In this document: positions 1 through 6,967 of the stretch, one piece after another
How the letters are laid out: each line of letters begins with the position of its first letter
Numbering within the stretch: position 1 is the stretch's first letter
Notes under the pieces: model-generated
The model's input: the letters and a program-made list of their open reading frames with translations, nothing else
Database searches by the model: none
What the model was told of the DNA's origin: nothing
Origin: Acidobacteriaceae bacterium
Lineage (GTDB): Bacteria > Acidobacteriota > Terriglobia > Terriglobales > Acidobacteriaceae
Direction of reading: 5' to 3'
DNA: 7,282 bases
Assembly: GCA_003135495.1 (NCBI GenBank)
Contig: PLBX01000448.1
Location: 1 to 7,282 of the forward strand
Translations under genes and position numbers: made by a program

Positions 1-250
1 TAACGTGGACCGAGATTGCAGTCTCTGAGCACAGCCGAATGCAGAAGCATGCGCGCTGCGCTCAGGAAATATGACCTGCGATGTGTTGTCTTCTCTTATC
101 CGCCCTCAGTACTGCTGAAGAATGACAGGGTTTACAAGTAGTGTCTGAGCAAGATAGCTCACATTGAAACCAATGGTCTATGTTCCAAAGTTGGAAGGGC
201 GTGAGGCAGCCCAACGAACGCAGCCACTAACGGCTGCCGCTCGATGAAGT
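1..250. other. Left-edge region without a supportable gene
   Basis: This stretch lies beyond the 3' end of the kinase gene. Frame 3 of the plus strand is open from the edge to a TGA at 72-74. On the minus strand an ATG at 48-50 opens a frame running off the left edge. Both are too short and too featureless to call: the minus-strand fragment does not begin like a response regulator (no Asp-Asp pair near its start). The only structure I see is the short hairpin at 220-237, listed separately. Confidence 0.5.
220..237 (-). terminator. Short hairpin after the kinase gene, weak terminator candidate
   Basis: GCAGCC and GGCTGC form a 6-bp, GC-rich inverted repeat around a 6-nt loop, 13 bp past the kinase stop codon in the direction of its transcription. 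The sequence that follows on the minus strand is not a run of T, so a classical Rho-independent terminator is not supported. It could protect the mRNA 3' end or be chance. Confidence 0.2.
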
Positions 251-1426
251 CTAAACCGCTTCCCATAGCTGTCTGTTGAGGGGAATGACGGCCACAACGG
301 AAGTGCCGTTATCGTGGGACGTTATTTCGACGCTGCCGCCAAATTGCCGCAGTCTTTCCTGAATACCCATGAGACCTACTCCGGAAACTACTTTGCCGCC
401 ATGGAGGCGGTCCGGCGCTACGCCTTTGCCTGTATCCAGAATTTCGACTTGAACGGAATAAGGGGATCTGGTTAAGCGAATGTCGGCGGTGGTGCTGCCA
501 GAATGGCGGTGTATGTTGGTGAGACACTCCTGCACAACGCGGAAGAGAGCAATCTCCATATCTCCGGGAAGACGGCCAAAATCGGGACTCATTTGCAACT
601 CGACTTTAACTCCGCTGCGTTGAGCAAAGCCTTCCGTATACCAATGGAGAGCCGAGGGAAGACCGACCTCATCGAGCAGCGGGGGATGTAGGAGATAGGA
701 CATAGTACGAAGCTGTCGACTCATGTCCTCGTTAATGGCGATGGTGTCGGCGACGAGAGGGGCGATCTTGTGCCCTTTGGCTTCCTCGCTCATCTGATCC
801 AAAGCCATTTTCATAGCCACCAGCATCTGGCCGGTGCTGTCGTGGAGTTCCCGGGCGAGACGCCTTCTTTCGTTGTCCTGCAACATTAGGATCTTGCCCG
901 TAAGTTCGCGGATCTCGTCAGTTTTCTGCGCCAGTTGGAGAGTTCGTTCCTGGACTCGCTGCTCGAGTTCGTCGTGAGCTTTTTCGAGCTCTTTTCTGGC
1001 TTTTTCGGCTTCTTCCGCATCCAGCCGGGCGTCGCGTTCGGCCTGTTTCAAACGAAGCAGGGCTCCGACAGTCGCGAGAAGTTCGCCTCGCGAGGTAGGC
1101 TCTGCTAGGTAGCCATCAGCTCCGGTTTCCAGCCCCCGGACTCGATACTCGGCCTCGACGAAGGTAGCGGAAATGTGCAATACAGGGATGTGAGCGGTGC
1201 GGGGGTTGCCCTTCAGAATGCGGCAGATTTCAAAGCCGTCCTTATCAGGAAGATGCACGTCCAAAGTGATGAGATCGGGGCAGTCGTCTGCCAGACGGAG
1301 GGCTTCGGCGCCATTGCGCGCCTCCAACACTTTGTACCCATCTTCCTTGAGCGTTCTGGTCAAGGAATATCTGAGGGCATCATTGTCATCGACCGTCAGA
1401 ATCGTTATGTTCTTACTCTCACTCAT
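251..1426 (-). CDS. Receiver domain-histidine kinase hybrid (HisKA_3, NarL/DegS type)
   Basis: This 391-residue soluble signalling kinase has no signal peptide or membrane segment. Residues 7-125 form a CheY-like receiver domain, with the acidic pair D13/D14, the phosphoacceptor D56 in LITLDVHLP and S86 at the switch position. The usually invariant Lys before Pro is Glu here (E109, GYLAEP). Residues about 126-180 are Glu/Arg/Lys-rich with heptad character and probably form a coiled-coil linker. The HisKA_3 dimerisation segment follows, with phosphoacceptor H195 in ERRRLARELHDSTGQ. Then comes a HATPase_c domain with N-box N304 (QECLTNIHRHSG), G1 box DTGKGV (331-336) and G2 box GVGLMGIQERL (349-359). 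Known members of this kinase family phosphorylate LuxR-type response regulators in trans. No such partner is visible, so the input and target are unknown. The receiver may take phosphate from another kinase and control this one. The ATG at 1426 has only a weak GGA about 8 bases upstream. The gene is divergent from the MFS exporter. Confidence 0.93.
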   Translation of the reverse strand: MSESKNITILTVDDNDALRYSLTRTLKEDGYKVLEARNGAEALRLADDCPDLITLDVHLPDKDGFEICRILKGNPRTAHIPVLHISATFVEAEYRVRGLETGADGYLAEPTSRGELLATVGALLRLKQAERDARLDAEEAEKARKELEKAHDELEQRVQERTLQLAQKTDEIRELTGKILMLQDNERRRLARELHDSTGQMLVAMKMALDQMSEEAKGHKIAPLVADTIAINEDMSRQLRTMSYLLHPPLLDEVGLPSALHWYTEGFAQRSGVKVELQMSPDFGRLPGDMEIALFRVVQECLTNIHRHSGSTTADIRLTRSPYSVQVEILDTGKGVAPDRLHGGKVVSGVGLMGIQERLRQFGGSVEITSHDNGTSVVAVIPLNRQLWEAV

Positions 1427-1457
1427 AAAAATCCGCGCGCTACCGTCCTTTCAGATG

Positions 1458-1565
1458 CTAATTAACCCTCACGTGGGCTTCATTGGAACTAAACTTTGTT
1501 TGCAACCCCGCCCGCGCGAAAGCCTCTGCAAAGCGAGCTTCCGCAGTTTCCCGATACTCCGACAT
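1458..1565 (-). CDS. Possible small ORF (35 residues) upstream of the kinase
   Basis: The peptide starts MSEYRETAEARFAEAFARAG and ends at a TAG 31 bp before the kinase ATG, on the same strand. Its first 20 residues alternate charged residues and alanine like an amphipathic helix, which non-coding sequence does not often give. The frame is open upstream for another 14 codons (to a TAA near 1608), with no ATG in that extension. AAAGGG lies directly against the ATG, too close for a normal ribosome binding site. It could be a small co-transcribed protein, a leader peptide, a remnant or chance. I recognise no family. An overlapping 75-codon open frame in another minus-strand register (1469-1696) competes for the same DNA. 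Confidence 0.25.
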   Translation of the reverse strand: MSEYRETAEARFAEAFARAGLQTKFSSNEAHVRVN

Positions 1566-1572
1566 CCCTTTG

Positions 1573-1582
1573 GCTGTACAGC
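1573..1582. promoter_or_regulatory. Perfect palindrome GCTGTACAGC, possible operator
   Basis: This ten-base perfect palindrome lies in the divergent intergenic region, 8 bp upstream of the ATG of the possible small ORF on the minus strand. Symmetric sites of this kind often bind dimeric regulators. The CTGT/ACAG ends recall LexA half-sites, but the spacing is far too short for a proteobacterial LexA box. No regulator can be named. Confidence 0.2.
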
Positions 1583-1691
1583 GCCTTTGCAGAATGGGCC
1601 GTTTTGGTTAGCGCTATGAAACGCCATCAAGATCGGCTTAGTGACGTTGCTTACAGGGGTAGTAGTGTTCTTCCTCTGGTCAAGGTGGAAA

Positions 1692-1701
1692 GCCACGTGG
1701 C
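1692..1701. promoter_or_regulatory. Perfect palindrome GCCACGTGGC, possible operator
   Basis: This ten-base perfect palindrome with a CACGTG core lies near the middle of the divergent region, about 150 bp from the exporter start and 270 bp from the kinase start. A second CACGTG occurs at 1470-1475 without flanking symmetry. It could be a dimeric regulator site serving either gene. It may also be chance, since no second full copy is present. Confidence 0.2.
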
Positions 1702-1848
1702 CATTCGAAGCAGCCGCGATTAAACCAAATCACGCTTGAGGGATTCAGCAAGGCAGCAACTGATGCACTCCTTCGCGCCGCTACTCTAAACTGCCCCAGT
1801 AAGTTGCGTGGCTCGCACGATTTCCGCCTTTGAGTAAGAATAGTCAAG

Positions 1849-3189
1849 GTGAAGCGAAACGGTTTGGCTGAAAGGGCAGGAGCTGAACAAAATCCGCTTA
1901 TGCGCTTTTCTCATGCATGGCGGGCGCTGCGACATCGTAATTTCAGGCTATTTTTTTCCGGACAAAGCATTTCTCTGATTGGCACCTGGATGACTCGGGT
2001 TGCCACCAGTTGGCTAGTGTATCGGCTGACTGGATCCGCTTTGTTGTTGGGAGTGGTTGGGTTCGCGGGGCAAATTCCCACCTTCATTTTGGCGCCTTTT
2101 GCCGGCGTCCTAGTCGACCGGCTGAATAGACAGAAGTTGCTGGTGTGGACACAGGCATTGGCAGGTTTGCAGTCACTGGCACTGGCAGCACTAACACTAG
2201 CCAAAATCATTAATATTCACGAAGTTATTTGGCTGAGCGCGCTCCAAGGGCTGATAAATGCTTTTGACATGCCAGGGCGGCAAGCTTTCCTGGTACAGAT
2301 GGTGGAGGACAAACAAGATCTTGGCAACGCGATCGCGCTTAATTCTTCCATGGTTAACATGGCTCGGCTGGTTGGCCCAGCGCTCGCGGGATTGGTGATC
2401 GGGTCGGTCGGCGAAGGATATTGTTTTCTGATTGACGGAATCAGTTATCTTGCCGTTATCGCCTCATTGCTGCTGATGCGCGTGAAGATCGCGCCGGGAA
2501 AACGGCATCCCGCTTCGATGCTGGAGCAACTGAAAGAAGGATGGGCTTACGTACGCGGCTTTGCACCCATACGAACTATTCTTTTACTGTTCGCGTTAAT
2601 CAGTCTCATGGGGATGCCGTTCATGGTGCTGATGCCGATCTTCGCATCCGAAGTGTTGCATGGGGGGCCGCACACACTCGGGTTTCTGCTGGGAGCCTCG
2701 GGGGTGGGGGCGCTGATTTCGGCTCTTTCGCTTGCGTTGCGAAAGACGGTTCGCGGACTTACAACCATGATCCAAATTTCAGCCGCGGTCTTTGGGCTTG
2801 GCCTGATCTGCTTTGGTTTGTCGAGAATACTCCCACTATCCATGTTCCTCATGCTGATCGTCGGCTTTGGGATGATGCAAGGCCTGGCGGCGAGCAACAC
2901 GGTCATTCAAACGCTAGTACCGGAAGATAAGCGTGGCCGGGTCATGAGCTATTACACGATGGCTTTCGTGGGGATGGCGCCCTTCGGCAGTCTTTTGGCG
3001 GGTGGGCTTGCGCATCGACTCGGAGCGCCGATGGCGGTGATGATTACGGGTGCGTTTTGTCTTGCGGGAGCGGTTTGGTTTACGACACAGCTGCAGTCAA
3101 TCCGGAAAGTCATGCGACCTATTTACATTGAGATGGGCATTGTCAAAAACGGGACGGAACCGAGCTTGGAAGATCAAGTGGGCCGCTGA
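1849..3189 (+). CDS. MFS exporter of the EntS-like/MFS_3 group
   Basis: This 446-residue, 12-helix inner-membrane transporter is a proton-driven secondary exporter by family. The opening WRALRHRNFRLFFSGQSISLIGTW region (24-47) is typical of the MFS_3 group, which includes the enterobactin exporter EntS and many putative drug exporters. MFS motif A is clear between helices 2 and 3 (GVLVDRLNRQK, 86-96). LVPEDKRGRVMSYY (356-369) is the matching loop in the second half. Helices fall roughly at 37-60, 63-85, 100-118, 126-146, 170-190, 193-211, 241-265, 276-297, 306-323, 330-350, 370-390 and 396-415. A hydrophilic tail of about 30 residues ends the protein. The GTG at 1849 lacks a well-spaced ribosome binding site. 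The ATG at 1900 (residue 18, MRFSHAW) fits the family's usual N-terminus better, but its AGGAG (1878-1882) is 17 bases away, so the start is open. The substrate cannot be read from the sequence. No siderophore synthesis gene is nearby. Confidence 0.9.
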   Translation: MKRNGLAERAGAEQNPLMRFSHAWRALRHRNFRLFFSGQSISLIGTWMTRVATSWLVYRLTGSALLLGVVGFAGQIPTFILAPFAGVLVDRLNRQKLLVWTQALAGLQSLALAALTLAKIINIHEVIWLSALQGLINAFDMPGRQAFLVQMVEDKQDLGNAIALNSSMVNMARLVGPALAGLVIGSVGEGYCFLIDGISYLAVIASLLLMRVKIAPGKRHPASMLEQLKEGWAYVRGFAPIRTILLLFALISLMGMPFMVLMPIFASEVLHGGPHTLGFLLGASGVGALISALSLALRKTVRGLTTMIQISAAVFGLGLICFGLSRILPLSMFLMLIVGFGMMQGLAASNTVIQTLVPEDKRGRVMSYYTMAFVGMAPFGSLLAGGLAHRLGAPMAVMITGAFCLAGAVWFTTQLQSIRKVMRPIYIEMGIVKNGTEPSLEDQVGR

Positions 3190-3305
3190 CGTTCGCATTC
3201 GGATTCTTATGTAATGTCAAAGCAATATTCCACTACAGCGGGAAAATTTCACTTTGTAACAATACGCATTTCATCGGCAGCCGGGCAAGGCTGGAGCAGT
3301 AGTGC
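3190..3305. other. Convergent intergenic region between the MFS and GH38 genes
   Basis: This 116-bp gap separates the ends of two converging genes, so transcription must stop or collide here. I see only short stems: CAGCC/GGCTG with a 6-nt loop at 3278-3293, and GAGCA/TGCTC with a 4-nt loop at 3294-3307, which overlaps the GH38 stop codon. Neither is followed by a T-run in either direction, so no intrinsic terminator is called. Confidence 0.45.
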
Positions 3306-6300
3306 TCAGTGCAAGAGTGTTTGCCGCGGGTAGCTGACGCGGATTGAAACAATTTCAAATGGATGAACGGGCACAGTGAGTTGATTCGTTCCCTGCAGGG
3401 ACAACGACAACCCCGATCCTTCTGGCTCCTCCATTAAATTTGTTAATGTGGCACCGGTCGCGCCCGGAGGAATGGTAAGTTGAGACTCTCCATCTTTACC
3501 CCCCCACTCGTAGAAGCGAAGTAGGAGGCCGTTGCCGTCCTCCGTTTTTTTCATGGCGGTCAGAATAATATTTTCCTGCCTGGTCGCGACGAAGGAGTGG
3601 GACGGGGGTAACGTTCCTTGATGCGACTCAGTTTGCATGGCTGAGAGCTTGTAATTGAATTCGTAGCCTCGCCGCACGGTAAGCGCTTGTTTCCAGTCGC
3701 CGCTATGAGGGTAAAGCGAATAGCTGAAACTATGGTGGCCGCGGTCGGCTCCGGGGTCAGGCCACGTAGGGGAGCGCAGAAGCGACATTCTCAGAACGTT
3801 TCCCTTGGCGTCGTAACCGTACTTCGACTCATTGATCAGACTAAAGCCGTGATCTCGGGCGCCCAGATCGGCCCAGCGCAGCGCGGGAACTTCAAACTTG
3901 GCCGCCTCAAACCGATTGTTGCGAGTGGTAGGACGTTCGATAGAGCCGTATGGAATTTCGTAGGTCGCTTCTCCGCTCGTGGCCGCCAGCGGGAAAGCTG
4001 CCTTCAGCAAGATGTGGGTTTCATGCCAATCGATTTCGTTGCTGACATCGACACGATTCAGGCCGGCATACAGTGATATATCCTGAACAAACTTTGATTT
4101 TTGCCAATTGCGGATGACGCGTATCGTGGCGCGCAATGGGCCTTTTTCGACAACTTCTACCGAATCGACCATGTCGAGCCTGGTAAATTGCTGCTCGAAA
4201 TCCGCGTCGATGTTCCATGCGTCGTAATCTTTCGGAGTGTCTTTGAAAGCGATCAATTCGTTGCCACAGCTGTTTGCTGCGATGGTCTCGAATTTAGATT
4301 TCTTATCGTAGATGCTAGAGATACAGCCGGTCTTGGGATCGACGGAGACGCGTAGCAACGCATTTTCGAGCGAAAAGCCTTCGACCTTGAGATCGGTCGG
4401 CATGGCGCTTCCGCCGGAAGCCACATGCAGAACCTCATAACCAAGCGAGGGTACGTCCCTGACTTCGGTCAGCAGTTGATAGGTATTTAGCGCCGCGTTA
4501 TTCGATAGCACCTGAAAAGGCTGAGGCTCCCCACGCGAATTCAGAATTGAAAGTTGTCCTTTTGCTGGCTCGGGAAGTTGGACGTTGATGGAGACCAGGT
4601 CGGTTCTCTCCCACGCCAGTGGATTCACCACTAACACGGGCACTCCGTTTCCCTTTGTCTCTATTTGACTGGCAATGGCGTGGAGAGCTTGGGAGCTTAC
4701 TAGTTCGGTTTGCAGCCGCACAAAGTCGTAATCCCGCTGCGCATCGCGATAGATGTTGGCGATACCCGAACCCGCAGCCAGGTCGTGGAACTGGTTGAAG
4801 AGAACTTTTTTCCACGCCTCCGTCAGCTCCGTGCTGGGATAAGGAAGTCCGGAGAGCCAAGCGAGAGAAGAATATTTTTCGGCATTCAGTAACTGTTCTT
4901 CGCTTTCGCGCATGTTGCGCTTGTGATTCGCCTGCGTGGTGAATACGCCCCGGTGATATTCAAAATACAATTCGTCATTCCAAACGGGCAGAGTGAGTTT
5001 TCCATTCACCGGAGCAGGCAGCTCAGCGTTTTCTTCCCCCAGAGTTTTGTAATTCCACAGCGGTGAATGCGCGGTATCAATTTGCTTTTCGGCATCGGAG
5101 AAAAATCCCTGGGCTACGCCGAAACTCGTCTTCGGGAAAACAACGCCGGGGCTTGACCAACGCACGCCGTCTTCGAGCATCACGCGCGTCGGGCCACCTC
5201 CGTGATCGCCGACTCCGAAAAGGTGCATCATCTCCGGCACTCCGGGATGGGCCGCCTGGAGCGCCGCCACATCGGATGCGATTCTCAACGGTTCAATGTC
5301 ATTGACGTAGTCGTGGGGAAAATATGTGAGTACCCGGCTGCCGTCCGGCGACTGCCACCAAAACAATTTCATCGGCAACTGATTGGCGTCGTTCCACGTC
5401 ATTTTCTGCGTGACGAAGTAATCGACGCCGGACTTCTTATAAATTTGCGGCAACTGCCAGGTGTATCCGAAGGAGTCAGGATTCCATCCGATGCGGACAT
5501 CGGTACCAAATTTTTCTTTAAAGTAGCGTTTTCCGACCAGCAGTTGTCGCACCAACGACTCACCATCCGGCATGTTCAAATCAGGTTCCACCCACATTCC
5601 GCCGACCATTTCCCAACGGCCTTGTTGGACGCGATTAACGATCTGCTGATGGATGGATGGATATTTTTCAAACATCCACTCGTTGTAGGCGGCGGCAGAT
5701 TGTGTGTATGTATATTGCGGATACTCGTCCATAAGCTGGAGCGCGGTTCCGAACGTCCGTCGCACAACGTCCACGGTTTCTGTCCACGGCCAAAGCCACG
5801 CTGCATCGATATGCGAATTGCCGGTCATGCGTACAGAAGTTTGCTGCAAATAAGGCTTGAGGGGTTCGAGCAACGCATGCGCTTTGTTAAGCGAAGCATC
5901 GAAGTCTGCTTGATCGGATCGAGCTAACGCGTTCAGGTCGACAGCATCGACGGCTTTGGCGAGTTCGGCGTCGATTTTTGGAGACGCGGGTCCCACATTC
6001 GGACCCAGAATCGAAACGCTCCCCATCTCCTGAAAAAGATGAGATGGATCAGGGCGGGTGTTCGAGAACTCGATTCGCAAGTCGGCCCCAGTAATATGTT
6101 TCAGATCCACGGTCGGCAAGATTTTTACCGCAACCAGAACTTTATCGCCCGTTTTTGCCGGATCGAACAAGAGGATGGGCTCGAGCGCATCACCCATGGC
6201 TACGCGGCGCCCGTTGAAATAAATAATTTGCGTTGCCGGACCATTGGCATCGTCCCGAAAGTTGAACCAGATTCGCGCTCCAGTGAGATCGTATCCATGC

Positions 6301-6881
6301 AGACCTTTCGGGATTTCGATCCAGCGGCGATACCACACTGTTTCGTAGGGCCCCTTACTATTTGGACCGACGGTTTTCCATGAACTGTCGTCCAGATCAA
6401 TGGCCTCCCCGTGCGGAACATCGCCAGAATGAGTTTTCCATTCTTCCGCCGGAAGATGCATGAGAGATCGCAGGGTCAATGCCACAGTTTCCATGCGATT
6501 CTCATGCGTGGAAGTTGGGCGCTGCCAGGTAACATTTTGCTTCTCTGCGCCTAGCGACCAAGTCCCCGCAATGGATTGTGTGTCTGGGGGAAGAGTGCCC
6601 TCGAAAAACGCAGGGCCAGTACGGAATTTCAAATGTGAGTTGTCAAAAACCAGAGAGTCCAATTCATCGGCAAACTCGAAATGGTCGGGAATGTCAATTG
6701 TGCCAGTGATTGTGCCATTCAACTTGGAAATATGAATTACGTATCGCAACGGCTTTGCATGCTGTTGCAAAGAAGATCCGCGCACGGACGTCTCCCAAGT
6801 TCCTTCAATATGCTGTTCCTGGGCCCAACATGAAAGGACGAATAGAAGGTATGCGTAAAAACAGAAAGCGGTTACTTTCAT
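3306..6881 (-). CDS. Exported multidomain GH38 alpha-mannosidase
   Basis: This 1191-residue enzyme should hydrolyse terminal alpha-mannosyl residues with retention of configuration, using an active-site zinc. Residues 1-20 are a hydrophobic export signal, with either signal peptidase I cleavage after A20 or a lipoprotein-like C18. Residues about 24-121 form a small beta-rich domain bracketed by IEGTW and IAGTW. Residues about 145-275 look like a galactose-binding-type beta-sandwich. The GH38 catalytic domain starts near 350. Its zinc ligands are H357 and D359 (NSHIDAAWLWP) and H699 (NQFHDLAAGSG). D469 in GWNPDSFGY is the nucleophile, and GGMWVEPDLNMPDGESL (427-443) and FGVGDHGGGPT (555-565) are further family blocks. 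The C-terminal beta-sandwich domains run from about 745 to the end. With the core complete, I expect an active enzyme. At 1191 residues it is longer than typical bacterial GH38 proteins of roughly 850-1050, because of the N-terminal domains. The ATG at 6881 has a weak GGGG just upstream. The gene follows another hydrolase-like gene by 86 bp, probably as one operon. The precise linkage specificity is not readable. Confidence 0.95.
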   Translation of the reverse strand: MKVTAFCFYAYLLFVLSCWAQEQHIEGTWETSVRGSSLQQHAKPLRYVIHISKLNGTITGTIDIPDHFEFADELDSLVFDNSHLKFRTGPAFFEGTLPPDTQSIAGTWSLGAEKQNVTWQRPTSTHENRMETVALTLRSLMHLPAEEWKTHSGDVPHGEAIDLDDSSWKTVGPNSKGPYETVWYRRWIEIPKGLHGYDLTGARIWFNFRDDANGPATQIIYFNGRRVAMGDALEPILLFDPAKTGDKVLVAVKILPTVDLKHITGADLRIEFSNTRPDPSHLFQEMGSVSILGPNVGPASPKIDAELAKAVDAVDLNALARSDQADFDASLNKAHALLEPLKPYLQQTSVRMTGNSHIDAAWLWPWTETVDVVRRTFGTALQLMDEYPQYTYTQSAAAYNEWMFEKYPSIHQQIVNRVQQGRWEMVGGMWVEPDLNMPDGESLVRQLLVGKRYFKEKFGTDVRIGWNPDSFGYTWQLPQIYKKSGVDYFVTQKMTWNDANQLPMKLFWWQSPDGSRVLTYFPHDYVNDIEPLRIASDVAALQAAHPGVPEMMHLFGVGDHGGGPTRVMLEDGVRWSSPGVVFPKTSFGVAQGFFSDAEKQIDTAHSPLWNYKTLGEENAELPAPVNGKLTLPVWNDELYFEYHRGVFTTQANHKRNMRESEEQLLNAEKYSSLAWLSGLPYPSTELTEAWKKVLFNQFHDLAAGSGIANIYRDAQRDYDFVRLQTELVSSQALHAIASQIETKGNGVPVLVVNPLAWERTDLVSINVQLPEPAKGQLSILNSRGEPQPFQVLSNNAALNTYQLLTEVRDVPSLGYEVLHVASGGSAMPTDLKVEGFSLENALLRVSVDPKTGCISSIYDKKSKFETIAANSCGNELIAFKDTPKDYDAWNIDADFEQQFTRLDMVDSVEVVEKGPLRATIRVIRNWQKSKFVQDISLYAGLNRVDVSNEIDWHETHILLKAAFPLAATSGEATYEIPYGSIERPTTRNNRFEAAKFEVPALRWADLGARDHGFSLINESKYGYDAKGNVLRMSLLRSPTWPDPGADRGHHSFSYSLYPHSGDWKQALTVRRGYEFNYKLSAMQTESHQGTLPPSHSFVATRQENIILTAMKKTEDGNGLLLRFYEWGGKDGESQLTIPPGATGATLTNLMEEPEGSGLSLSLQGTNQLTVPVHPFEIVSIRVSYPRQTLLH

Positions 6882-6967
6882 TTGAACCCCAGCGAAGTTT
6901 GGAATGGCTTGCCACCTACCCGGGCTAGGATGAATTTTATCGCCGCTCCAACCACTACAAACACCCG
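6879..6967 (-). other. Short gap upstream of the GH38 gene
   Basis: The 86 bp between the upstream gene's TGA and the GH38 ATG contain no clear promoter or terminator. A GGGG run six bases before the ATG is the only ribosome-binding candidate. The short spacing and shared strand suggest read-through from the upstream hydrolase gene. Confidence 0.35.

Larger units (their letters stand above)
1427..1848. promoter_or_regulatory. Divergent intergenic region between the kinase and MFS genes
   Basis: This 422-bp gap must contain the start signals for both flanking genes, which point away from each other. I see no convincing -35/-10 pair for either. It holds two perfect 10-bp palindromes (1573-1582 and 1692-1701), an 8-bp palindrome TAGCGCTA (1609-1616), a second CACGTG core (1470-1475) and a 9-bp inverted repeat. 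The repeat arms are TCTGCAAAG at 1525-1533 and its complement at 1585-1593. A possible small ORF sits at 1458-1565 on the minus strand. Longer open frames here on both strands overlap one another and show no recognisable motif, so I do not call them. Confidence 0.6.

Noticed and set aside
1..74. Open frames at the left edge (plus frame ending at 72-74; minus ATG at 48-50)
   Set aside because: They are too short to distinguish from chance. Neither resembles the end or start of a known protein.
1197..1619. 140-codon plus-strand open frame crossing the kinase start
   Set aside because: More than half of it is antisense to the conserved receiver domain. The rest is low in protein-like character.
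1469..1696. 75-codon minus-strand open frame upstream of the kinase
   Set aside because: It has no recognisable motif and overlaps the possible small ORF in another frame. It was kept only as an alternative reading of that region.
1600..1850. Sigma-70 promoters for the divergent genes
   Set aside because: Isolated -35-like hexamers such as TTGACC on the minus strand near 1678-1683 have no acceptable -10 at 16-18 bp spacing.
2541..2930. Plus- and minus-strand open frames inside the MFS gene
   Set aside because: They overlap transmembrane helices of a clear transporter in other frames and look like shadows.
3687..4076. 129-codon plus-strand open frame
   Set aside because: It is antisense to the C-terminal beta domains of the mannosidase, with no family features.
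5648..5662. GATG tetranucleotide repeat (three and three-quarter copies) inside the GH38 gene
   Set aside because: It is short and falls within a normal part of the catalytic domain. This is too few copies to suggest phase variation.
5202..5927. 241-codon plus-strand open frame
   Set aside because: It lies entirely antisense to the GH38 gene, over its conserved catalytic core. It shows no recognisable motif and is a by-product of the codon composition of the real gene.
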